Shown: positions 5,195 through 13,902, numbered from the stretch's first letter. The stretch is 16,304 nt of DNA from Bdellovibrio sp. (GCA_016213345.1 JACRAO010000119.1:1-16304); one strand, 5' to 3'. A program made the numbers and translations. The notes: generated from the letters alone by a model not told the origin.

Positions 5195-7924
5195 ATGCGT
5201 CTTTTCTATGTTCTAGCGATTTTATTATCATGTTTTTCTTATGCTCAAAATCTTCAAACTAATTTTATCAAACATCATAGTTTTAAAACACACAGTAGAC
5301 TAGTTTTTGGCTTTGAACCTACTACTGATGTAAGATGGATCGATAATGCTAAGGGATTCGAAATTTTATTGTCTCATGCTTCATTGTCTGATTTGGGAGC
5401 ACCGTTTGGACAAGAGGAGAAATGGCTAAAAGACATTTATGCATCGCTTCATGCTGCTATTGTTCATGATACTAGGCTTGCTTCGTTAAAAATTCAAGAA
5501 ACAAAAGATGGTGTAAAAATATTAGGAATTTGGAAATTTCCTGCTGGTAAAAAAACATTGGCCAATCCTAAAATGGAACATTTTGATTATCGTGACTTTA
5601 GTCCACCACGATATATTGTTGATTTCTGGCTCAAACAAGGTCCAACTCTCTTAGAAGTAAAAACTAAAGAATCCAAAATTAAGAAAATTAAACTTCAAAA
5701 AGAGGACATAGCTTTAGCTAAAAAGAAAGAACAAACCAGACAAAATCTACGTAAACAAAAAGAAGAATTAGAAGATATTATTCAATTTTGCAATCTTCCT
5801 CAGGATGATAGTAACGCAGTTTTTTTACCTTTCTACCCTGTTCATGAAAGTGTGAATTTTAAGCCATGGTTTTGGAATAATTTGCCAGATCAAAATTATA
5901 TATATCCGGAGCCAAATGGAGATGGATCAGAACAAAAATATGTAAAACTTGCACTTGCTCTCTATAAAAGAGGAAATTCTGCACTTGCCTTGAAGGTTAT
6001 TGAATTTTTGGAGGCGGAGTTTCCTTCTTCTACTTATCTTGGTGAGACTGATTTTTTAAAAGCGAATGCCTTACTTAAAGTTGGCTTAAAAAATGAAGCA
6101 AAACAAGTAATGGAACAAATTTTGCTTCACAAAAAGGATCCACAGGCGACGTTTCAGACTGCTGTTTTTTTGGCTGCAAATGCTTTAGAATCCAATGCAC
6201 ACTTATTAGCACTTGAGCATTTTTTGTGGTTAATTCAAAATGATTCCGAGCATCCATTAGTGTGGGCTTTTCATTTCGCTGCTGCAGAATCACTTTATTC
6301 TTTAAAGCAAATAGAAAGGGCTGCAAAAGAGTATCAGTGGGTATTGCTTAATGCTCCAACTGCTGAACTTAGAGCACAAAGTGCTTTGCGTATAGGAGAT
6401 TTGTATTTATTAAGACATGAATACGACAGATCCTTAGCAGCTTATTATCAAGGACTTAAAAATTTTCCAGAAGAAGCTAAAAAATTTCCAAGTATTCATA
6501 TTAATCGAGCAGAGAGTCTGTATTGGCTGAAAGATTGGGACAGGGCTGAAGCTGAGTTTAAAAAGTTTTTAGAGAATTTTCCCTCTCATCCAGCAGGTTG
6601 GAGAGCTACATTCAGATTGGGCGAAATCTATGCAAGAAAAGTCGGTACCGAAGTCCAATCTACTTCGCGAAAATGGTTTTATGAAACCATAAATCGCTAT
6701 CCTACAAGCGCAGGTAGTACTTTGGCAAAAATGAAACTTATACCATGTGGAGATCATGCGGGTTTGGATTTTATTGGCATTAAACGGTTTTTTGAACTAG
6801 AAGTTAAAGATTTTATAAATATTACAGAGCTTGATCTAAAGAAATTTCCGGACTTCAAAGCTTTAACCAAAGTTCGTACTTATGTTTCGCTGGGACAGTT
6901 TTCTGAGGCTGTGAGTGCATCTATTGATGAGATGGAAACTTTAAAGTCACAATCCACCGTGAAGGACCAAGTCGAAAAAGTTTTGCAATCAGTATTTAGA
7001 AAAACTGTTTTAAAATTAATTGAGGACGGTAAAAAATTCGAAGCGCTTAATTTTTACCAGACCAATTTGATTTTTCATCCAGAAGTAAAAAACATTTTAC
7101 ATGGTAGTGAATCTGATTATTTATACAAACTTTCGCAAACGGCTTCTGATTTAGAGTTGGGCGAAGTTGCAAAAGATTTAATAAAAAGTGCACAAAAAAT
7201 AGACGCAAGTATTCAAGCAAGAACGCCTGCTTCACAAGCAACTGATGCTAGCGATATTTTGATTGACGAGAAATTAAAAATTTCTGAAAAGAAATTTACT
7301 GAAGCCAAAGCGCTTTGGATATTAGAAGGATTTACGGCAGATAAAAAAATCAGAGAATTATTATCACCTGTAATACCTGAATCGTCTTATTCTCACGAAA
7401 GTGAAATTATATTAGGATTATTGGATGAGAAAAAAAGTGAGTTTAATCTTGCTCTTATGCATGCGCTTAAATCACAACTTCTACATGGTCATAATGTGTC
7501 GCTTCATTTTTGGATTGCTTCTCTTTACTTCAAAACAGGTGATTTTCAGTCTGCATTACAGATTGTTAGAAATATAAAAGATGGAAATTATAAACAACAG
7601 CAAAATGACATGTATTCTTACTTAAAGTTTACAGATTCTCCGTCACCTCAAGTACTTTTGCAATTTGAGGCAGAACTCTTATGTGAGCTAAAGAGCTGGC
7701 ATGAGTGTTCGGATCAATATTTGAAATTATTAGAAAAAAATTATGGCGGACAACGTACTTTGTATGAGTATTCAAAAGCTTTAATTCATATCGGGGACGA
7801 CAAGAATCTTAAAATAGCTCAGGATAAGCTTGAGTTACTTGCAAAGTCTAAGGAAGAAAGTGTTTGGAGAAAACTGGCAAGTGAAACACTTGCGAATCTA
7901 AAAGCCAAGGAGGGCAAAATATGA
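5195..7924 (+). CDS. Exported TPR-repeat protein, first gene of flagellar operon
   Basis: A 909-aa protein with a short signal peptide (MRLFYVLAILLSCFSYA, predicted cleavage before Gln18; Cys13 could alternatively be read as an early lipobox), so it is expected in the periplasm or at the outer membrane. Residues 20-160 form a beta-rich region ending in PRYIVDFW. A Lys/Glu-rich, probably coiled-coil stretch (about 160-197) follows. Tetratricopeptide-like helices are then clear from about 245 to 490 (pattern ALALYKRGNSALALKVIEFLEAEFP, then repeats each ending in P such as LKNFPEEAKKFP and FLENFPSHPAGW) and again near 745-900. TPR arrays usually scaffold protein complexes. It follows the sigma-54 promoter and overlaps the sigma-54 activator gene by 4 nt (ATGA). 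This suggests a flagellar role, for example basal-body assembly or sensing for the activator. I do not recognise a named homologue. Confidence 0.85.
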   Translation: MRLFYVLAILLSCFSYAQNLQTNFIKHHSFKTHSRLVFGFEPTTDVRWIDNAKGFEILLSHASLSDLGAPFGQEEKWLKDIYASLHAAIVHDTRLASLKIQETKDGVKILGIWKFPAGKKTLANPKMEHFDYRDFSPPRYIVDFWLKQGPTLLEVKTKESKIKKIKLQKEDIALAKKKEQTRQNLRKQKEELEDIIQFCNLPQDDSNAVFLPFYPVHESVNFKPWFWNNLPDQNYIYPEPNGDGSEQKYVKLALALYKRGNSALALKVIEFLEAEFPSSTYLGETDFLKANALLKVGLKNEAKQVMEQILLHKKDPQATFQTAVFLAANALESNAHLLALEHFLWLIQNDSEHPLVWAFHFAAAESLYSLKQIERAAKEYQWVLLNAPTAELRAQSALRIGDLYLLRHEYDRSLAAYYQGLKNFPEEAKKFPSIHINRAESLYWLKDWDRAEAEFKKFLENFPSHPAGWRATFRLGEIYARKVGTEVQSTSRKWFYETINRYPTSAGSTLAKMKLIPCGDHAGLDFIGIKRFFELEVKDFINITELDLKKFPDFKALTKVRTYVSLGQFSEAVSASIDEMETLKSQSTVKDQVEKVLQSVFRKTVLKLIEDGKKFEALNFYQTNLIFHPEVKNILHGSESDYLYKLSQTASDLELGEVAKDLIKSAQKIDASIQARTPASQATDASDILIDEKLKISEKKFTEAKALWILEGFTADKKIRELLSPVIPESSYSHESEIILGLLDEKKSEFNLALMHALKSQLLHGHNVSLHFWIASLYFKTGDFQSALQIVRNIKDGNYKQQQNDMYSYLKFTDSPSPQVLLQFEAELLCELKSWHECSDQYLKLLEKNYGGQRTLYEYSKALIHIGDDKNLKIAQDKLELLAKSKEESVWRKLASETLANLKAKEGKI

Positions 7925-8874
7925 CAGAAATTGTGACTGCAGATCATAGGATGTTAGAGATCATTGAACTAACTAAAACGGTTGCAACCAGTAAAGCAAC
8001 AGTACTGATACAGGGAGATAGCGGAACTGGCAAGGAGCTCATTGCGCATTTAATACATATGCATAGTCCAAGAGCAGCCCGCCCTTTTGTGGCAATTAAT
8101 TGTGCTGCTATACCTGATAATTTGTTAGAAAGCGAGCTTTTCGGTTACGAACGAGGTGCATTTACTGGCGCAGTAAACACCAAGGCTGGAAAATTTGAGT
8201 TTGCCAATGGAGGAACCCTTCTGCTAGACGAAATTTCTGAAATGGATATTAGACTACAAGCAAAGCTACTTAGGGTGATTCAAGAAGGTGAGGTAGATCG
8301 AATTGGTGGCAGAAATGCTATAGCTGTAGATGTAAGAATCATTGCAACCACAAATCGAAATCTATCAGAGTGTGTAAAAGAAGGTAAACTAAGAGAAGAT
8401 TTATTTTACAGATTAAATGTCGTTAATCTCAAGTTGCCTCCTTTGAAAGAACGAATTGGTGATATCAAATTATTGTCTTTATATTTTATTAAAATTTATG
8501 CAGAGAAAAATAATAAAAACATTCAAAACATAACTGAAGCTGGAATTGCGTTACTTAATTCACATTCGTGGCCTGGCAATATCAGAGAACTAGAAAATGT
8601 TATAGAAAGATCTATGTTGACTGCAAGCGATGGATTGATCACTGAAAAGGATATTCAAATTGATCGAAGCCAAAATAAAATTTCAGACGAACAACTTGCC
8701 TGGCTCCCGGGGAAAACACTTAATGACATCGAAAGAAATGTGATTTTAGAGGCTTTACAATATCACAATGGTAATCGCACACACACGGCGCGGGCATTGG
8801 GAATTTCAATCAGGACCTTAAGAAATAAACTTGCTGAGTATCGCAGACTTGGCATTAGAGGACTCTATGTCTGA
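7921..8874 (+). CDS. Sigma-54-dependent activator lacking a receiver domain
   Basis: A bacterial enhancer-binding protein of 317 aa that uses ATP hydrolysis to open sigma-54 promoters. The AAA+ domain starts almost at the N-terminus: Walker A GDSGTGKE (32-39), sigma-54 contact loop GAFTGA (79-84), Walker B GTLLLDE (98-104), the sensor/arginine-finger region LREDLFYRLN (157-166) and SWPGNIREL (216-224). A Fis-type helix-turn-helix ends the protein (about 267-307, NRTHTARALGISIRTLRNKL). Homologous flagellar activators (FlgR, FlrC, FleQ, FlbD) carry an N-terminal receiver or receiver-like domain; none is present here and the residues before Walker A are too few to hide one. It overlaps the TPR gene by 4 nt and flgB by 8 nt, so synthesis is coupled to structural genes. 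Because it lies behind a sigma-54 promoter, positive autoregulation is likely. Confidence 0.95.
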   Translation: MTEIVTADHRMLEIIELTKTVATSKATVLIQGDSGTGKELIAHLIHMHSPRAARPFVAINCAAIPDNLLESELFGYERGAFTGAVNTKAGKFEFANGGTLLLDEISEMDIRLQAKLLRVIQEGEVDRIGGRNAIAVDVRIIATTNRNLSECVKEGKLREDLFYRLNVVNLKLPPLKERIGDIKLLSLYFIKIYAEKNNKNIQNITEAGIALLNSHSWPGNIRELENVIERSMLTASDGLITEKDIQIDRSQNKISDEQLAWLPGKTLNDIERNVILEALQYHNGNRTHTARALGISIRTLRNKLAEYRRLGIRGLYV

Positions 8875-9283
8875 TAGTGGATTTGATCCAGTGATTGGGG
8901 CGTTAAATACATCCTTAAACTTAAGACTCCTCAATCAAAACGTAATTTCTTCAAACATTGCAAATGCAGATACACCAGGATACAAAGCAAAAGCTCTGGA
9001 GTTCGAAACGGCATTTCGTAGAGCACTTGAGTCTGATCAGGGTATGCAACCTCTACAGACACATCCTGAGCATTTAAAGTCTAGCGTCATAGATCCTGTT
9101 TATCCTGAAATATACGAAGATCCCCATGGTCTTGAGACTTTAGATGGAAATACGGTTGATCGATCCCAAGAGATGGCAAAAATGGCAGAAAATCAAATTC
9201 TTTATGATGCTTCAGCAGAGTTATTAAAAAGAAAGCTTGGCATGCTTAAGTATTCGGTTACTGAGGGGGGAGGTAATAGATAA
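8867..9283 (+). CDS. flgB: Flagellar basal-body rod protein FlgB
   Basis: Proximal rod subunit of the flagellar basal body, exported by the flagellar type III system. The 138-aa product begins MSDSGFDPVIGALNTSLN and carries the rod-protein signature NVISSNIANADTPGYKAK (25-42). At the C-terminus are DGNTVD and a heptad-rich helix ending QILYDASAELLKRKLGMLK. I chose the ATG at 8867 because AGAGGA lies at the right distance just before it and the protein then begins at the family's usual point. An in-frame TTG at 8831 would add 12 residues antisense-free but inside the activator gene. The gene overlaps the activator's last 8 nt and shares one base with flgC. Confidence 0.95.
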   Translation: MSDSGFDPVIGALNTSLNLRLLNQNVISSNIANADTPGYKAKALEFETAFRRALESDQGMQPLQTHPEHLKSSVIDPVYPEIYEDPHGLETLDGNTVDRSQEMAKMAENQILYDASAELLKRKLGMLKYSVTEGGGNR

Positions 9284-9720
9284 TGGATTTTTTTTCGTCC
9301 ATGAGGGTAAGTGCTAGCGGACTCGAAGCGCAGACAAAAAGAATGAATACCGTTTCAAGTAATATAGCAAATGCAGAAACAACTCAAACCCCTGAGGGTG
9401 GGCCTTATAAGCGCAAAGATCCAGTTTTTACAGCCACTACTGACCGGGAAAGTTTTGGTGAAATTTTACAAAATAAATTAGATGAAGAAATACAAGGTGT
9501 CGTAGTCGAGGATATTGTAAAAGATGAACGTCCACCGCGTATGGTTTACAATCCCTCACATCCTCAGGCCAATGAAGAAGGATACGTAGCTATGCCTAAT
9601 ATTAATCCAGTTGAGGAAATGGCAAATATGATCAGTGCGCAGAGATCATATGAGGCTAATGTAACTGCGATGAATGCTGCCAAATCAATGGCTCAAAAAG
9701 CATTAGAAATAGGTAAATAA
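9283..9720 (+). CDS. flgC: Flagellar basal-body rod protein FlgC
   Basis: Proximal rod protein, 145 aa, slightly longer than the usual 134-140. The N-terminus has the rod signature MRVSASGLEAQTKRMNTVSS then NIANAETTQTPEGGPYKRKDPVF (27-49). The centre has NPSHPQANEEGYVAMPNIN, the standard FlgC 'P.HP.A...GYV..PN.N' block (90-107), and the C-terminal helix is EMANMISAQRSYEANVTAMNAAKSM. A very strong GGGGGGAGG Shine-Dalgarno precedes the ATG, which shares one base with the flgB stop. Rod assembly requires FlgB, FlgC and FliE together, matching the order here. Confidence 0.97.
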   Translation: MDFFSSMRVSASGLEAQTKRMNTVSSNIANAETTQTPEGGPYKRKDPVFTATTDRESFGEILQNKLDEEIQGVVVEDIVKDERPPRMVYNPSHPQANEEGYVAMPNINPVEEMANMISAQRSYEANVTAMNAAKSMAQKALEIGK

Positions 9721-9722
9721 CC

Positions 9723-10073
9723 ATGGAATTTGATTCATTAAAAATAGAAAATTTGAGCCCTAAAATTAATTTTAACCAAGACGTAAATATACCTGATAGC
9801 ACATTAAATATTGCAAAAAATATTACACCAGAATTAAAATCAGAAACATCATCTAAAAGTTTTTCTGAACTATTAAAAGATTCATTTGAGAAAGTGAACG
9901 AATATCAAATTCAAGCAGATAGGTCAGTAAAAGAACTCGTAGCCGGTAGAAATAAAAATATACATGAGACTATGCTTGCAGTAGAACGAGCTGATATTTC
10001 ACTGAAACTAATGATGCAGGTTAGAAATAAATTGATTGATGCATATAGAGAAATAATGAGAATGCAGGTTTAA
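9723..10073 (+). CDS. fliE: Flagellar hook-basal body protein FliE
   Basis: FliE joins the MS-ring to the proximal rod and is among the first substrates of the flagellar export gate. The protein has 116 aa with a variable polar N-terminus (about 1-43). The conserved C-terminal part begins SFSELLKDSFEKVNEYQIQAD and continues through SVKELVAGRNKNIHETMLAVERADISLKL to MMQVRNKLIDAYREIMRMQV, which is essentially the family consensus. Only 2 bp separate it from flgC. The Shine-Dalgarno is weak (AGG within the flgC end), consistent with translational coupling. Confidence 0.97.
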   Translation: MEFDSLKIENLSPKINFNQDVNIPDSTLNIAKNITPELKSETSSKSFSELLKDSFEKVNEYQIQADRSVKELVAGRNKNIHETMLAVERADISLKLMMQVRNKLIDAYREIMRMQV

Positions 10074-10087
10074 AAGTGAGGTGAACT

Positions 10088-11800
10088 GTGGGTGAATTTT
10101 TAACAAAAGTATTTAATCAAATTTTAGAATTTACAAAAGGGCTTTCGATAGGAAAGAAACTTGCTGTGGTGCTAACCGGAGCAGGCATTATAGCTGCTCT
10201 TGTTGCGTTGTTCTTTTGGGCAGGGGAAAAAACTTACCAGCCACTAGCAACTAATGTAGCTCCAGAAGAAGCGGCTAATGTAATTCGTATTTTGAGAGAT
10301 AAGCATATTCCGTTTAAAGTTGATTCTACAGGAAAGAACATTTTGGTTCCGCCCGAAAGTCTTTTAGAGCTGAGATTAGAACTGGCAGCTCTAGGCTTGC
10401 CGCAAGTAAATGTAGTAGGTTATGAAATTTTTGATAAACAATCATTAGGTACAACCAGTTTTGTTCAAAAAATGAACCAAAAAAGGGCCTTAGAAGGTGA
10501 GTTAATGCGGACAATTGGCTCCATCAAAGGAGTTAGGCGTTCCAGAGTTCATTTGGCTATCCCTCAAAAAAGTGCATTTGTAGAGGACCAAAAAAAGCCA
10601 AGTGCTTCTGTTGTTTTAGATCTTGAGCCAGGAGTTGCTCTATCTGAAAAACAAATTTACGGGATTAGCAACCTGGTTTCTAGGGCAATTGAGGGCATGG
10701 ATCAACAAGAAGTTGTGATTGTAGATTCTAACGGAAAAATGCTTTCAAAAAATATTCATGATCCATTGACAGCAGTTACTGCCACGCAGTTTGATTTTAG
10801 ACAAAAATATGAAGAAGATTTAGAGAAAAGAATCGAAGGTTTGCTCTCTAAAATAGTAGGTGAAGGTAGAGTAGCAGTTCGTGTTAATTCTGAAATTGAT
10901 TTTTCACAGGTCAATGAAACACAAACTATTTATGATCCAGATGGTTCTGCAATACGCTCTATTCAGAAGAATACAAAAACCATGGAAGGCAATCGACCTG
11001 GCCCTGGTGGATTACCGGGTCAGGCTTCGAATAATCCAGGACAGCCGCCCACGCAAAACACTACCCAAACATCAAGTCGCTCAGAAACCAAGATGAATGA
11101 TGAAACTACTAATTTTGAAATTCCACAAACTGTTAGAAAAACTTTGAAGCCCTCAGGAACTGCAAAGAAATTATCAATAGCGGTTCTTGTGGATGGTAAA
11201 ACTGTGAAAACGAAAGATAAAGACGGGAAAGTTGAAACTAAAATAGAGCCATGGCCACCTGAAAAGCTAAAGGAATTCGAAGATTTGGTAACCATGGCTG
11301 CCGGAATTGATAAAAAACGCGGAGATACTTTAGAAATCAAAAACATGGAGTTTACACATGAAGATTTTGATGAAGCGCAAAAAATAATTTTAGAGCAAGA
11401 AAAAAAGACGTATTTTCAGAATTTGATTGTTTATGTAGTAGTGGGACTCATTATATTACTGTTCTTTTTCCTAGTCGTTAGACCATTTATAAAGTGGGTC
11501 ACAGAAAATACAACTCATAGTGTTGACGCTTTCTTGCCACAGACTATCGAAGAGTTAGAAAAAATCCAAAAAACACAAACATTGCCAGAAATCGAAGAAG
11601 TAGTTCCAGTGCTACCAGATAAAGTCGATCCAGAGAAAGTAGAAGGCGATATGATTAAAGAAAAAATAGTGACTTTGGTTGATACAAATCCGCACAAAGC
11701 GGCTTTGATTTTAAGGGATTGGCTCCATGCAGAAGCCATAAAGAAAGAAAAAAGTGAAAAAGAAGGTGGGGCGGCTACTGGAAAAACAAAATCAGCATGA
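10088..11800 (+). CDS. fliF: Flagellar MS-ring protein FliF
   Basis: Forms the inner-membrane MS-ring on which the rod, switch and export apparatus assemble. At 570 aa it is full length. Order: first membrane helix (about 25-45), YscJ/FliF ring-building domains (about 48-290) with RELELRTIGSIKGVRRSRVHLAIP-type motifs near 136-159, a Gly/Pro/Gln-rich flexible loop (about 300-335), the FliF C-terminal domain with KKLSIAVLVDG (360-370), the second membrane helix (about 444-465), and a cytoplasmic tail. Within the tail, EKIVTLVDTNPHKAALILRDWL (525-546) is the expected FliG-binding segment, followed by a Lys/Gly-rich end. The start codon is GTG at 10088, chosen because GAGGTG precedes it at a proper distance and the product begins just before the first helix as in homologues. 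Gaps of 14 bp and 8 bp separate it from fliE and fliG. Confidence 0.97.
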   Translation: MGEFLTKVFNQILEFTKGLSIGKKLAVVLTGAGIIAALVALFFWAGEKTYQPLATNVAPEEAANVIRILRDKHIPFKVDSTGKNILVPPESLLELRLELAALGLPQVNVVGYEIFDKQSLGTTSFVQKMNQKRALEGELMRTIGSIKGVRRSRVHLAIPQKSAFVEDQKKPSASVVLDLEPGVALSEKQIYGISNLVSRAIEGMDQQEVVIVDSNGKMLSKNIHDPLTAVTATQFDFRQKYEEDLEKRIEGLLSKIVGEGRVAVRVNSEIDFSQVNETQTIYDPDGSAIRSIQKNTKTMEGNRPGPGGLPGQASNNPGQPPTQNTTQTSSRSETKMNDETTNFEIPQTVRKTLKPSGTAKKLSIAVLVDGKTVKTKDKDGKVETKIEPWPPEKLKEFEDLVTMAAGIDKKRGDTLEIKNMEFTHEDFDEAQKIILEQEKKTYFQNLIVYVVVGLIILLFFFLVVRPFIKWVTENTTHSVDAFLPQTIEELEKIQKTQTLPEIEEVVPVLPDKVDPEKVEGDMIKEKIVTLVDTNPHKAALILRDWLHAEAIKKEKSEKEGGAATGKTKSA

Positions 11801-11808
11801 GGTAAAAT

Positions 11809-12822
11809 ATGGGCTATGAAAATTATGAAGATCTATCAGGCATAGAGAAAGCAGCATTGTTGCTAAATGTTTTAGGTAATCAGGTAACTGCACAAGTTTT
11901 CAAAAAAATGAAGGATAATGACGTCAAACGACTTGTGGGTGCAATGTCACAAGTAGCAAAGGCGCCGATTCCTGTTGTTAAGCAAGTATTAGAAGATTTT
12001 TATGTCGAGATTGCAGAAGAAGAATCATTGATTTTTGGACACGCACAAGGCAGAGATTTTGTCTTAGCCACACTAGGCGAAGAAAGGGCAAAGACAGTGC
12101 TTGGACAACTTTCGATGTTAGAAGGTAGCCGCACTCTTGAGGCATTGGAGCTTGTTGATTCTCGTACATTGACAAATTTCTTGGTAAATGAACACCCGCA
12201 AACAATTGCTTTGATTTTAGCACATTTGGAAGCTGATAAGAAATGCGATGTATTGAAACGTTTGCCAGAAGTCATTCAGACAGAGGTAGTCTTGAGAATT
12301 TCAAGTCTGGATTTTATTTCACCAAATTTGATTGCAGAAGTTGACGGAGTGTTAAAACAAGAACTAGCTACACTAGGATCTATAGATACTCAACATCTGG
12401 GCGGAGTGCAGCCAATTGCTGAAATGTTAAACGTTATGGATAAAACAAGTGAGCAAAACATTATGGCACGTGTCGAAGAAAAAGACCCTCAACTTGCGGA
12501 AGAAATACGGAAACTCATGTTTGTTTTCGAAGATATTGTGTTTATTGATGACAGGGGTATGCAACTATTGCTCAAGGATGTTCCTAACGATAAGTTGGTT
12601 ATTGCTCTTAAGACTGCTCCAGAAGAGATTAAAGAGAAAATATTTAGAAATATTTCTAAACGTGCGGCACAACTTCTTAGAGAAGATTTAGAAGCAATGG
12701 GACCAGTCAGGCTATCCGATGTAGAGACTGCACAGCAAGAAATAGTGAATGTCGCAAAACGACTTGAAAATGAGGGTAAAATTATTATTAGCCGTGGCGG
12801 TGAAGGGGACGCACTTGTGTGA
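11809..12822 (+). CDS. fliG: Flagellar motor switch protein FliG
   Basis: Switch-complex protein that binds the FliF tail and takes torque from the stator. It is 337 aa, the typical length. FliG N-terminal domain LSGIEKAALLLNVLG (9-23) docks to FliF. The middle domain carries the conserved EHPQTIALILAHL (128-140). The hinge and C-terminal armadillo region includes LMFVFEDIVFIDDRGMQ (236-252) and the torque helix KRAAQLLREDLEAMGPVRL (284-302), where Lys/Arg and Glu/Asp positions known to face MotA in E. coli are retained. A GAGG Shine-Dalgarno lies 8 nt before the ATG. The stop overlaps the fliH start. Confidence 0.98.
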   Translation: MGYENYEDLSGIEKAALLLNVLGNQVTAQVFKKMKDNDVKRLVGAMSQVAKAPIPVVKQVLEDFYVEIAEEESLIFGHAQGRDFVLATLGEERAKTVLGQLSMLEGSRTLEALELVDSRTLTNFLVNEHPQTIALILAHLEADKKCDVLKRLPEVIQTEVVLRISSLDFISPNLIAEVDGVLKQELATLGSIDTQHLGGVQPIAEMLNVMDKTSEQNIMARVEEKDPQLAEEIRKLMFVFEDIVFIDDRGMQLLLKDVPNDKLVIALKTAPEEIKEKIFRNISKRAAQLLREDLEAMGPVRLSDVETAQQEIVNVAKRLENEGKIIISRGGEGDALV

Positions 12823-13667
12823 TGCAAAATAAATTTCAAAATTTAACACTTAAAAAAGAAGAAAATACAAATGGAGATCTTGGAGTTATAAAGTGTGATG
12901 AAAATGAAGGACCTGCAATACAGGAATATCAGTTTGAAAGTATTCAATCTCAGAGTGACTATCTGCATGCGAAATCAAAGTTTGGTGCATTGGCTGCTAC
13001 TGATTTAGATAAAAAAAAGACAAATAAGCATTTAACTAAGAGAGATAATCGTTTTCAGGTCAGTCCGGTGTTAAGGGAAATTTTATCTATCGAAGAAGAA
13101 GAAAAAAGAGCTATCGAAGAGAAAGTGCGTACAAGAGTTAGCACTCTTTCTGACGAAATAAAGGAACGTGCGTGGTCGTCTGGGTATGAAGAAGGAAAAA
13201 AGCAAGGCTACAATGACTCGTTTCAGAAATATAAAGACGAAGGCCAGATACGCGTTAAAGAATTCGAAAAATTTATTTCAGAGTGTGAAAATGCAAAAGC
13301 TGAAATATTTAAGTCAAATGAACGTTTTTTAATAGAGCTTATTTATCGCATCACACGGATGATTTTATTGAAAGAATTAGAAACTGATAAAGAATATTTA
13401 CTTCGTTTAACAAAAGAACTTATCGAAAAAGTGGGTGTTAGGGATAATATTACCATTAAACTAAATACTGAAGATATGGCCACAGCAGAGCAGCTAAAAG
13501 CAGGGCTGACAAAATCATTGGGTATACTTTCTAATTTAGGTATAGAGATGTCAAATGCGGTGAAGAGAGGAGGTTGTGTGATTGAGACGCAGTGGAATGT
13601 GATAGATGCTAATATTGAGACGCAGTTGCATGGGATTTATGAGGGACTATTAGGGAGGAAGTCGTAA
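12822..13667 (+). CDS. fliH: Flagellar export stator protein FliH
   Basis: FliH anchors and regulates the FliI ATPase at the flagellar export apparatus. The 281-aa form starting at ATG 12822 has a long charged N-terminus and a coiled-coil region with EEEEKRAIEEKVRTR near 90-105. A small-residue segment SSGYEEGKKQGY (about 118-130) recalls the GxxxG repeats of the family. The C-terminal FliI-binding domain ends with GGCVIETQWNVIDANIETQL (about 251-270), the clearest FliH signature. GTG at 12819 would give one extra residue and a slightly better spacing from AAGGGG; both are possible. The N-terminal ~80 residues are not conserved with well-known FliH proteins. It is normally followed directly by fliI, but here an inserted element separates them. 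Confidence 0.93.
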   Translation: MQNKFQNLTLKKEENTNGDLGVIKCDENEGPAIQEYQFESIQSQSDYLHAKSKFGALAATDLDKKKTNKHLTKRDNRFQVSPVLREILSIEEEEKRAIEEKVRTRVSTLSDEIKERAWSSGYEEGKKQGYNDSFQKYKDEGQIRVKEFEKFISECENAKAEIFKSNERFLIELIYRITRMILLKELETDKEYLLRLTKELIEKVGVRDNITIKLNTEDMATAEQLKAGLTKSLGILSNLGIEMSNAVKRGGCVIETQWNVIDANIETQLHGIYEGLLGRKS

Positions 13668-13710
13668 GCTGGTGCGTTGTAATATTAATTTTTTATGAAG
13701 TGGAGTTAGG

Positions 13711-13836
13711 ATATTTTTAAAATAATTTTATTCGCTCAGGCGCGGCATCCTGCCTCTGGGGCCCCCTTGGCCATCCCTGGCCGGGTCGCATCCAGCTCCC
13801 CCAAGGCCTTCTCTCACAAAATTATTTTAAAAATAT
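13711..13836. mobile_element. MITE/REP-like element with 19-bp A/T-only inverted repeats
   Basis: ATATTTTTAAAATAATTTT (13711-13729) recurs as its exact reverse complement at 13818-13836. Between them lie 88 bp with about 69% GC in a genome segment of about 36% GC. The core holds smaller inverted repeats: GGCA-tcc-TGCC, GGCCA-tccc-TGGCC, a GGGGCCCC palindrome, and CCTTGG paired with CCAAGG. On the complementary strand three stems share a GGATG-type loop or flank. There is no ORF of note and no transposase, and I could find no clear target-site duplication. This fits a non-autonomous miniature element or a REP/BIME-type repeat, sitting in the 268-bp gap between fliH and fliI. Folded as RNA it would make a long AU stem capped by GC-rich hairpins. 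Confidence 0.6.
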
Positions 13837-13902
13837 TCGAGCTGACTTTAGATAGGTTATTTTTTACAGGTACTTTTCAGATAAATAGTAAAAATTAATG
13901 TT

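Noticed and set aside
8831..8866. N-terminal extension of FlgB from a TTG codon
   Set aside because: The ATG at 8867 has a proper AGAGGA Shine-Dalgarno and gives the usual FlgB N-terminus; the extension lies wholly inside the activator gene.
11020..11346. Minus-strand 108-codon open frame in fliF, with others in fliG and fliI
   Set aside because: They are shadows of strongly conserved flagellar genes, Ser-rich or compositionally odd, and have no plausible ribosome-binding sites.
13741..13800. Sigma-54-like TTGGCC...GGCC in the GC-rich core
   Set aside because: The GG-to-GC spacing is 11 rather than 12 and the -12 TTGC is absent.
13711..13836. CRISPR or tRNA-related repeat
   Set aside because: There is one inverted pair with one core, not a direct-repeat array, and no cloverleaf can be drawn.
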